Assembly: GCA_003501335.1 (NCBI GenBank)
Contig: DNPQ01000077.1
Span: forward strand, 1 to 6,070
Length of the DNA stretch: 6,070 nucleotides
Source of the DNA: Bacillota bacterium
Lineage (GTDB): Bacteria; Bacillota; UBA4882; UBA8346
Direction of reading: 5' to 3'
Part shown: positions 1 through 4,901 of the stretch, piece after piece
How positions within the stretch are numbered: the stretch's first letter is position 1
How the letters are laid out: every line of letters starts with the position of its first letter
Made by a program: the position numbers and the translations under genes
The notes under the pieces: model-generated
Seen by the model: the letters and a program-made list of their open reading frames with translations, nothing else
What the model was told of the DNA's origin: nothing
The model's database searches: none

Positions 1-391
1 AATAGGGAGCGCTGACAATGACTTCGTCGCCTGGATTGAGTAACGTTTTGAACAGCACATTCAAGGCGCCGCCCGCTCCCGAGGTCATGACGACATGATT
101 GGCAGTTAAATGGAGGCCGGTTTTGCTGTTTTGATAGGCGGCAATCGCTGAGCGGGTTTCCTCATAACCGGCGTTGCTCATATATTTGTGCATCCCGGGA
201 ATGGGGTGATTAGCCAGTTCACATAACTTTTTTTGAAAAGATTCCGGCGGTTCCAGATCAGGGTTGCCCAGAGAAAAATCATAAACCTTATCCGGCCCGT
301 AGATTCGGCGTAAGCGGTCCCCTTCCTCAAACATTTTCCGGACCATCGAGGAGTGACCCAGCGATTCGCGAACTTTATCGGAAATAGACAT
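1..391 (-). CDS. PLP-dependent class I/II aminotransferase, N-terminal part (C-terminus outside window)
   Basis: Reading leftwards from an ATG at 391-389, this gives 130 residues in one open frame to the window edge, beginning MSISDKVRESLGHSS. Motifs typical of fold-type I aspartate/aromatic-like aminotransferases are visible: an N-terminal RKMFEEG segment, a substrate-side DFSLGNPDLEPP stretch, a YMSNAGYEETRSAIAAY stretch, and SGAGGALN, where the glycine/alanine turn binds the PLP phosphate. The ending NPGDEVIVSAPY is the strand usually seen before the cofactor-ring contacts. The catalytic lysine lies outside the window. The start is supported by GAGGGGG (complement of 400-406), 8 bases from the ATG. 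Such proteins are cytoplasmic and transfer amino groups between amino acids and 2-oxo acids; the exact substrate cannot be read from this part. It is transcribed away from the tRNA and the transport cluster and is visibly more GC-rich than they are, so it is probably functionally unrelated. Confidence 0.9.
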   Translation of the reverse strand, partial: MSISDKVRESLGHSSMVRKMFEEGDRLRRIYGPDKVYDFSLGNPDLEPPESFQKKLCELANHPIPGMHKYMSNAGYEETRSAIAAYQNSKTGLHLTANHVVMTSGAGGALNVLFKTLLNPGDEVIVSAPY

Positions 392-399
392 GAATAAAA

Positions 400-406
400 C
401 CCCCTC
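400..406 (-). promoter_or_regulatory. Ribosome binding site of the aminotransferase gene
   Basis: The minus strand reads GAGGGGG, 8 bases before the ATG at 391-389. It supports that start. No convincing sigma-A promoter for this gene could be picked out between 407 and 548 on the minus strand. Confidence 0.7.
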
Positions 407-420
407 AAATTAAATTATTC

Positions 421-434
421 GTTACTTCGGTAAC
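421..434. other. Small perfect hairpin with TTCG tetraloop in the divergent intergenic region
   Basis: GTTAC (421-425), loop TTCG, GTAAC (430-434). On the plus strand this is a C(UUCG)G loop, an unusually stable RNA tetraloop; on DNA it is a dyad that could bind a regulator. It lies about 15 bases upstream of the aminotransferase ribosome site. The stem has only 5 pairs and no T-run follows on either strand, so it is not a convincing terminator. A partial echo, GGTTACC at 508-514, is the reverse complement of GGTAACC at 429-435. Function unknown. Confidence 0.35.
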
Positions 435-501
435 CCTAAGGAGAATCCTGCCGGTCGGATCAGAATTGGATTTTTTTCCAAGAATATCTTTGGATAGCCT
501 C

Positions 502-530
502 TTTACAGGTTACCAAAGATCGGTTATAAT
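502..530 (+). promoter_or_regulatory. Sigma-A type promoter of tRNA-Leu
   Basis: The -35 box is TTTACA (502-507) and the -10 box is a perfect TATAAT (525-530), separated by 17 bases. The expected start of transcription is near 537, about 12 bases before the mature tRNA 5' end, leaving a short leader for RNase P to remove. This is the strongest -10 match in the region and suits a constitutively expressed stable RNA. Confidence 0.8.
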
Positions 531-548
531 TTATGATACATGTTAAGT

Positions 549-635
549 GCCGAAGTGGTGGAACTGGCAGACGCGCAGCGTTCAGGGCGCTGTGTCCGCA
601 AGGACGTGCGGGTTCAAATCCCGCCTCCGGCACCA
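549..635 (+). tRNA. tRNA-Leu, anticodon CAG
   Basis: A class II tRNA of 87 bases with encoded CCA. The anticodon stem is CAGCG/CGCTG around the loop TTCAGGG; the anticodon CAG (583-585) reads the leucine codon CUG. The long variable arm GTCC-GCAA-GGAC is typical of leucine and serine tRNAs. The T stem is GCGGG/CCCGC with loop TTCAAAT. The acceptor stem pairs GCCGAAG (549-555) with CTCCGGC (625-631), discriminator A632, then CCA 633-635. The fifth acceptor pair is an A553/C627 mismatch, which is unusual; the rest of the cloverleaf is intact, so the gene is probably functional. Confidence 0.96.
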
Positions 636-652
636 TTTATTTTCAATCTAGA

Positions 653-679
653 CCTCCGTTTTAGAAAACGGGGGTTTTT
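653..679 (+). terminator. Intrinsic terminator of the tRNA-Leu transcript
   Basis: CCTCCGTT (653-660) pairs with AACGGGGG (667-674), one pair being a T-G wobble. The loop is short and T/A-rich, and TTTTT follows at 675-679. The position, 18 bases after the tRNA CCA end, is right for ending a single-gene tRNA transcript and separating it from the downstream cluster. Confidence 0.88.
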
Positions 680-723
680 GTATTTGTATACGGTGATGTT
701 AGTAAAGATTTTGTAACATATTA

Positions 724-752
724 TTGACATTTTTTAAATAAGTCATTAAAAT
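724..752 (+). promoter_or_regulatory. Sigma-A type promoter of the LacI-family regulator gene
   Basis: A perfect -35 box TTGACA (724-729) and the near-consensus -10 box TAAAAT (747-752) are separated by 17 bases in very AT-rich DNA. Transcription would start around 758-760, giving a leader of about 50 bases. The palindrome at 768-777 lies just downstream of this start, where a bound repressor would block initiation or clearance. Confidence 0.8.
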
Positions 753-767
753 AACAATTACAAAGAG

Positions 768-777
768 AAAACGTTTT
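768..777. promoter_or_regulatory. Putative LacI-family operator 1 (AAAACGTTTT), autoregulatory
   Basis: A perfect 10-base palindrome with a central CpG, the usual signature of LacI/GalR operators. It lies about 10-20 bases downstream of the predicted transcription start of the regulator gene. The same 10 bases recur upstream of dctP at 1935-1944. Read on the minus strand, the shared block grows to ACTAAAACGTTTT. It differs from the CcpA cre consensus at the outer conserved positions, so it is more likely the site of the regulator encoded next to it. Confidence 0.65.
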
Positions 778-808
778 AGTTAGTTTGAATGATTAAGGAT
801 AATGGAAA

Positions 809-1888
809 ATGAAATCGAAACGCGTTACTTTGAAAGATATAGCCAATACCTTAAATATTTCACTGGGTACGGTCCATCGGGCTATTTACAATAAAAAAGG
901 TGTCGGAGAAGATACTCGGCAGAAAATTTTAGAGACGGCTAAATCGATGGGCTATGAAGTGAACCTGGTAGCTTCGGCATTAAAGAGACGTTCGATCTGT
1001 ATCGCGGTAGTGCTGCCTGAGGCCAAAAATGATGAACGATATTTTTACGAATCAATTTGGAATGGGATCGATCGGGCGATTAATGAACTTAAAGATTTTA
1101 ATATTGAAGTTATCAAAGTTCCTTTTCAGGGGATTGATTATCGTAACCAAATAAAAGTGTTACAAGATGTATATGAAAAATACAAGGATCGCCTGAACGG
1201 CTTGTTGACAGTGCCTTGGAATGATGTTGAGCTCGACACGGTGATAGATTTATTTGCGAATGCTAATATTGCAGTCGTTACTGTAAATACGGATGCGCCC
1301 ACTAGTAAGCGAATTACTTGTGTATCTCCACCTTCTTATCAAGTAGGAAGGTTAGCGGGCGAATTAATGAGTGATTTTGTTGCTGGCCCCGGCAAAGTGA
1401 TTATTATGGGTGGAAAACGAGAAACGCGAATTCACCATGAAACCAAAGAAGGATTTATCCATGAAATATTAAAAGAGGTCACCGGAATTGAAGTTATTGA
1501 AATTTATGATTCTTATGCCTCCGGTGGGCTTTTATATGACGGCATTAAAGATTTTTTAACCAAGTTTGATGACGTTAAGGGAATTTATTCAAATAATGCC
1601 CGGAACACCGTTCAAGTTTGTCAGGCGGTCAAAGATCTGAATTTAAAAAATAAGATTAAGATCATCGGTAGTGATATTTTCGAAGAAAATACCGGGTTTT
1701 TAAAAGAAGGAATCATGCAAGCAATTATTTATCAGAATCCGTGTAATCAGTCTTATATTGGTTTTAAGACGTTGTTTAATTATATTGTTACGACTGAAAG
1801 ACCTCCTGAACATGAATATACCGAAGTAAGTATTGTGTTAAAAAACAATCTCCAATTTTATACCGAATTATTATCGGAAAACAAATAA
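809..1888 (+). CDS. LacI/GalR-family transcriptional regulator with ribose-type (Peripla_BP_4-like) sensor domain
   Basis: A protein of 359 residues. Residues 6-25 (VTLKDIANTLNISLGTVHRA) form the LacI helix-turn-helix. Residues 52-61 (NLVASALKRR) are the hinge helix, with the conserved minor-groove leucine at L58. Residues 62 to the end form a periplasmic-binding-protein-like sensor: strand IAVVLP, then VVTVNTDAP, then GRLAGELM, and GSD near residue 288. At the two recognition-helix positions that set operator preference in LacI (Tyr17, Gln18) it has L19 and G20, a combination I associate with sugar- and sugar-acid-responsive members. The start has AAGGAT (795-800) 8 bases upstream. It sits 93 bases before dctP with no terminator between, so readthrough into the transporter is possible. 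It probably acts as a repressor released by the imported substrate or a metabolite; the ligand is unknown. Confidence 0.93.
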   Translation: MKSKRVTLKDIANTLNISLGTVHRAIYNKKGVGEDTRQKILETAKSMGYEVNLVASALKRRSICIAVVLPEAKNDERYFYESIWNGIDRAINELKDFNIEVIKVPFQGIDYRNQIKVLQDVYEKYKDRLNGLLTVPWNDVELDTVIDLFANANIAVVTVNTDAPTSKRITCVSPPSYQVGRLAGELMSDFVAGPGKVIIMGGKRETRIHHETKEGFIHEILKEVTGIEVIEIYDSYASGGLLYDGIKDFLTKFDDVKGIYSNNARNTVQVCQAVKDLNLKNKIKIIGSDIFEENTGFLKEGIMQAIIYQNPCNQSYIGFKTLFNYIVTTERPPEHEYTEVSIVLKNNLQFYTELLSENK

Positions 1889-1928
1889 AGGACCCGAAAG
1901 AGTGGTATATGAAAGGGGTGATGCGCAT

Positions 1929-1959
1929 TTTACTAAAACGTTTTACTAAAGAATATATT
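1929..1959 (+). promoter_or_regulatory. Possible promoter of the TRAP-amidohydrolase operon
   Basis: TTTACT (1929-1934) could be a -35 box with AATATA (1952-1957, spacing 17) or TATATT (1954-1959, spacing 19) as the -10 box. Neither option is close to consensus, which would suit a weak, regulated promoter. The operator palindrome 1935-1944 would lie in the spacer, where a bound repressor excludes RNA polymerase. The boxes are a tentative choice in AT-rich DNA. Confidence 0.35.
1935..1944. promoter_or_regulatory. Putative LacI-family operator 2 (AAAACGTTTT) upstream of dctP
   Basis: The second exact copy of the AAAACGTTTT palindrome found at 768-777. Here it is embedded in a longer near-symmetric context, ACTAAAACGTTTTACT. 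It lies 38 bases before the dctP start, within the likely promoter. Its presence before both the regulator and the transporter ties the two into one regulon. Confidence 0.65.
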
Positions 1960-1963
1960 TATT

Positions 1964-1970
1964 AAGGAGG
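1964..1970 (+). promoter_or_regulatory. Ribosome binding site of dctP
   Basis: A near-perfect AAGGAGG, 11 bases before the ATG at 1982. An alternative in-frame ATG at 1994 would be 23 bases away and so is unlikely. The ATG at 1972, only one base from the site, opens an out-of-frame run of 11 codons and is too close to be used. Confidence 0.75.
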
Positions 1971-1981
1971 AATGAGTAAAA

Positions 1982-2995
1982 ATGAGTTCAAGAATGAATC
2001 AAAGTAAGAAAATTTTTTTAATGGCAGGAATGACCGCTCTTTTATTTTCATTGACTTTTGTAGGTTATACAGCCCCTCAAAAAATCGTTTTACAATATGG
2101 AGAGCTAAATCCACAGACCCATCCAATGGCGCAAGGAGCTGAAAAGTTCGCCGAACTGGTTAACAAAAGCAGTCATGGACGGATTGAGATCAAGATGTAT
2201 TTTAGCGGCCAGCTAGGGGATGAAAAAAGCATGGCCCAACTGGTGCAAATGGGCGGAACCCTTGATATGATGCGTATTGGTTCCAATACTTTGGGCGATT
2301 TTGGGGCTGACAAGATGAGCCTGTTCGCATTACCATACGTTTTTAAAAACCGTGCCCATATGATGAGAGTTATTAATAGTAAAATCGGAGCGGAAATCCT
2401 GAAAAATGTCGAAGAAAGCAATGCCGAGATGATAGGATTGATGTTTTTCGATGAGGGCGCACGGCATTTCTTTTTCCGAAATAAAGTGGTATCAAGCATT
2501 AAAGATATGAAAAACTTAAAAATCAGAGTTCCGGAAACACAGATATTAATGGATACAGTGAAGGCGTTTGGGGCATCTCCCACTCCGATCTCGTTTTCCG
2601 AGTTGTATAGCGCGTTACAAACAGGGGTGGTTGATGGCGCGGAAAATCCAATCACCGGGTATCTTAGCGGTAATTATTATGAAGTCGGCAAATATTACAC
2701 TTTAGATGCTCATACTTACAGTCCGAGCGTAATGGTCATCTCAAAAAGCGCTTGGAGTAAACTTGCGCCGCAGGATAAGAAAATTATTATGAATGCCGCG
2801 AAACAAACTGAACAATATGTCAGTTCGCAAGCTGATAAATTAGAAACGGACGCTTTAAAGCAGCTGAAAGCGAAAGGCGCTGTTATTACTGATATTCGTG
2901 ATAAGAGCGAGTGGCAGAAAGCGGTCGTTCCAGTCTACGAAAAATACGGGAAAAAGTACAAGAACTTGCTGGATGCTATCAAAAAAATGGAATAG
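1982..2995 (+). CDS. dctP: TRAP transporter substrate-binding protein, DctP family
   Basis: A protein of 337 residues, normal length for the family. An N-terminal signal has basic residues K9-K10, a hydrophobic core at about 11-28, and possible signal peptidase cleavage after A31 (GYTA, then P32). There is no lipobox cysteine. The mature part carries DctP hallmarks: THPMAQGAEKFAELV, SGQLGDEK, the GARHFFF segment around R161, KIRVP with R182 (in characterised members this arginine pairs with the ligand carboxylate), FSELYSALQTGVVDGAENP at about 205-223, and an SKSAWSKL helix start. It captures an organic anion outside the cytoplasmic membrane and delivers it to DctQM. The conserved arginine indicates a carboxylate ligand; whether that is a sugar acid, dicarboxylate or other acid is not readable. 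First gene of the transport operon, followed by a strong hairpin before dctQ. Confidence 0.95.
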   Translation: MSSRMNQSKKIFLMAGMTALLFSLTFVGYTAPQKIVLQYGELNPQTHPMAQGAEKFAELVNKSSHGRIEIKMYFSGQLGDEKSMAQLVQMGGTLDMMRIGSNTLGDFGADKMSLFALPYVFKNRAHMMRVINSKIGAEILKNVEESNAEMIGLMFFDEGARHFFFRNKVVSSIKDMKNLKIRVPETQILMDTVKAFGASPTPISFSELYSALQTGVVDGAENPITGYLSGNYYEVGKYYTLDAHTYSPSVMVISKSAWSKLAPQDKKIIMNAAKQTEQYVSSQADKLETDALKQLKAKGAVITDIRDKSEWQKAVVPVYEKYGKKYKNLLDAIKKME

Positions 2996-3012
2996 AAATT
3001 TTGTTGAGATAT

Positions 3013-3045
3013 CGGCGGGATGGTTCCTATCCATTCCGCCGTTTT
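3013..3045 (+). terminator. Terminator-like hairpin between dctP and dctQ (probable partial terminator or mRNA stabiliser)
   Basis: CGGCGGGATGG (3013-3023) pairs with CCATTCCGCCG (3031-3041): 11 pairs, one a G-T wobble, with a 7-base loop. TTTT (3042-3045) follows, then AAC. The stem is strong but the T-run is short, so incomplete termination or protection of the upstream mRNA 3' end is likely. Either would leave more dctP message than dctQM message, as expected for a binding protein needed in excess. Confidence 0.65.
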
Positions 3046-3056
3046 AACAGCGCCAA

Positions 3057-3065
3057 AAAAGGGGG
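3057..3065 (+). promoter_or_regulatory. Ribosome binding site deciding a GTG start for dctQ
   Basis: AAAAGGGGG ends 8 bases before GTG 3074-3076. The upstream in-frame ATG (3020) lies inside the hairpin stem and has no comparable site, so GTG at 3074 is preferred. Confidence 0.7.
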
Positions 3066-3073
3066 ACTCCAGG

Positions 3074-3529
3074 GTGAATAAATTTTTTACTGCGTTGGAA
3101 AGTTTGTTGGAAAATTGGTGCAAGTTCTTGCTCTTGGTACAGATTGTAATAGTGGCCTATGTGGTTTTTGGACGTTATGTACTTAAGTCGACACCGGGCT
3201 GGGGAGAGGCAAGCGCTTTGATGGCGATGGTTTGGTTTGGATTGATGAGCGCCAGTATTGGATTACGGGATGATTCCCATATCAAAATTACTTTTCTAGA
3301 AAAATATTTTTCGCCTGTTCTCATCCAATGGACCGATCGGCTGAATTTGCTTTTGATTTTTCTCTTTGGGATTTTTATGCTTGTTGAAGGGTTTAAATTA
3401 ACGTTGCTGACTTCTTTAAACATATTAACCGGTTTGAATATCCCTTCGAGTTGGCTCTATGCGTCGGTGCCTGCCACCGGTTTGGTTATTATGCTCCAAA
3501 CCATCCATAAGATAAAGGATGTGAAATAA
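3074..3529 (+). CDS. dctQ: TRAP transporter small membrane subunit, DctQ family
   Basis: A protein of 151 residues from the GTG start, typical for DctQ (about 150-180). Four hydrophobic segments lie at roughly 18-33, 46-62, 92-108 and 127-143. Family motifs are FGRYVL (32-37) at the end of helix 1, WGEASALMAMVWFG (43-56) in helix 2, and a short polar loop with the conserved histidine of DDSHIKI (H69). DctQ pairs with DctM in the cytoplasmic membrane and is required for uptake with the binding protein. A longer reading from ATG 3020 adds 18 residues that are not DctQ-like and would begin inside a hairpin. The stop codon overlaps the dctM start by one base (TAATG), indicating translational coupling. 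Confidence 0.92.
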   Translation: MNKFFTALESLLENWCKFLLLVQIVIVAYVVFGRYVLKSTPGWGEASALMAMVWFGLMSASIGLRDDSHIKITFLEKYFSPVLIQWTDRLNLLLIFLFGIFMLVEGFKLTLLTSLNILTGLNIPSSWLYASVPATGLVIMLQTIHKIKDVK

Positions 3530-4821
3530 TGGGTAATACATTTGCCGTTTTGCTGCTGCTGGGAAGTTTTGCGCTGCTGATGCTTATACGCTTGCCAATT
3601 GCTTTTGCAATCGGTGTCTCAACGATTATCACCACTTTCTATCTTGGCATTCCTCTTCAAGTTATTGCGCAAGGAATGGTAAAAGGAGTTAATAGTTTTG
3701 TACTTTTGGCAGTGCCTTTTTTTATCGTGGCCGGAGAGATCATGTCGGAAGGCGGAATCTCCAACCGATTGATCAAATTTTCCAATTCATTGGTTGGACA
3801 TTTCCGTGGCGGGTTGGCGTATGTAAATATTTTGGCTAGTATGTTTTTAGGTGGAATTACCGGTTCTTCGGCGGCAGATGCCTCGACAATCGGTCCTTTA
3901 TTGATTCCCATGATGGAAAAAGAAGGATATGATGGGGATTTCGCGACGACGGTAACGATGTCCGGATCGATACAAGGAATTTTGGTTCCGCCCAGTCATA
4001 ATATGATCATTTACTCCTTAGTGGCCGGGGGAGTTTCGATAGGAAAGTTGTTTTTGGGAGGAATAATACCGGGGGTTTCTTTAGGAATTGCATTAATGAT
4101 TTATAGTTATTTTGTTTGCGTAAAAAGAAATTATCCGGTTGGAGCGCCTTTTTCATGGAAAAGAGTTTGGAAGGAGTTATGGGGGAGCCTATTGGGACTT
4201 CTTACCGTATTGATCGTGGTCGGCGGTGTGATCACCGGTATATTTACAGCCACAGAATCGGCAGCTATTGCTACAGTTTATGCCTTTATTGTTACATTTT
4301 TTGTGTATCGGGAAATCCCTATTTCCCGGATGAGTCTTATTTTAGGCAGAAGTATCAAAACATTGTCGATTGTGTTAATTTTGATTGCGACTTCTTCAGG
4401 TTTTGGATGGTTATTGGCCTATTTACAAGTACCGGTGATGGTTTCCAATGGGATTTTAGGCTTAACCCATAATAAAATTCTGGTACTTCTGATTATTAAC
4501 GCCGTTCTATTGTTTTTAGGAATGATTATGGATATGTCATCTATTATTTTAATTGCAACTCCAATATTGCTTCCGATTGTACTTCATATCGGCGTTGATC
4601 CGGTTCATTTCGGGATTATTATGATGCTCAATTTAGGAATCGGTTTACTGACTCCACCGGTGGGAGGCACTTTGTTTATTGGTAGCGCAATTTCTAAAAT
4701 TTCGATAGAAAAACTTACGAAATCATTATTACCATTTTACGCAGTTATGGTTGTCGTTTTGATATTGATTACATATATTCCACAAATATCGTTATTTTTG
4801 CCGCATATTTTTATGCCGTAA
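3529..4821 (+). CDS. dctM: TRAP transporter large membrane subunit, DctM family
   Basis: A protein of 430 residues, the usual DctM length, hydrophobic throughout with about a dozen membrane segments and two re-entrant-type repeats. First-repeat motifs: GGITGSSAADASTIGP (108-123) and VPPSHNMIIYSLVAGGVSIGKLF (153-175). Second-repeat motifs: GIFTATESAA (237-246), GMIMDMSS (331-338), ATPILLP (343-349), HFGIIMMLNLGIGLLTPPVG (360-379). DctM is the ion-coupled carrier, usually sodium-driven, that moves the ligand from DctP into the cytoplasm. The PPSHN form of the first re-entrant motif differs from the commoner PPSIP and marks a subgroup. AAAGGA (3514-3519) lies 9 bases before the ATG, inside the end of dctQ. 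A hairpin lies in the 80-base gap to the next gene. Confidence 0.95.
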   Translation: MGNTFAVLLLLGSFALLMLIRLPIAFAIGVSTIITTFYLGIPLQVIAQGMVKGVNSFVLLAVPFFIVAGEIMSEGGISNRLIKFSNSLVGHFRGGLAYVNILASMFLGGITGSSAADASTIGPLLIPMMEKEGYDGDFATTVTMSGSIQGILVPPSHNMIIYSLVAGGVSIGKLFLGGIIPGVSLGIALMIYSYFVCVKRNYPVGAPFSWKRVWKELWGSLLGLLTVLIVVGGVITGIFTATESAAIATVYAFIVTFFVYREIPISRMSLILGRSIKTLSIVLILIATSSGFGWLLAYLQVPVMVSNGILGLTHNKILVLLIINAVLLFLGMIMDMSSIILIATPILLPIVLHIGVDPVHFGIIMMLNLGIGLLTPPVGGTLFIGSAISKISIEKLTKSLLPFYAVMVVVLILITYIPQISLFLPHIFMP

Positions 4822-4829
4822 AAATTCGG

Positions 4830-4866
4830 ATGCCACTTTTGAACACTACATTCAAGATTGTGGTAT
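4830..4866 (+). other. Intercistronic hairpin between dctM and the first amidohydrolase-like gene
   Basis: ATGCCACTTTTGAA (4830-4843) pairs with TTCAAGA (4851-4857) and GTGGTAT (4860-4866) around a 7-base loop. This makes 14 pairs, including two G-T wobbles, interrupted by a 2-base TT bulge. No T-run follows, so it is not a normal terminator. It could be an RNA processing or stability element separating transporter and enzyme messages. It ends about 20 bases before the next ribosome binding site. Confidence 0.5.
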
Positions 4867-4901
4867 AACGTTGATTTCATGAAAACAAAGGGGTTTGTCC
4901 A

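Noticed and set aside
178..408. A minus-strand open frame overlapping the aminotransferase in another frame.
   Set aside because: It is a shadow: the aminotransferase frame carries clear PLP-enzyme motifs and the ribosome binding site.
409..548. A riboswitch or T-box leader for the aminotransferase.
   Set aside because: Reading the minus strand showed only short weak stems and no recognisable T-box, SAM, lysine or other conserved riboswitch core.
768..777. The palindrome read as a CcpA catabolite-response (cre) element.
   Set aside because: The core AANCG resembles cre, but the outer TG and CA positions of the consensus do not match in either copy, and a cognate LacI-family regulator is encoded between the two copies.
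1909..1965. An 18-codon open frame (MKGVMRILLKRFTKEYIY) whose stop overlaps the dctP ribosome binding site, a possible leader peptide.
   Set aside because: It has no good ribosome site of its own, the operator palindrome accounts for the sequence within it, and such short frames are expected by chance. No attenuator structure was found.
2173..2655. A 160-codon open frame antisense to dctP.
   Set aside because: It lies wholly within a well-supported gene, its translation shows no family motifs, and its length reflects the codon bias of the sense strand.
3020..3073. An N-terminal extension of DctQ starting at ATG 3020.
   Set aside because: The start is buried in a hairpin stem, lacks a ribosome site and gives residues unlike the family; GTG 3074 is better supported.
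4860..4880. A third operator-like site around AACGTT at 4867-4872.
   Set aside because: Only the central six bases match the palindrome; the flanks GTAT and GATT break the symmetry, and AACGTT also occurs by chance elsewhere in the window.
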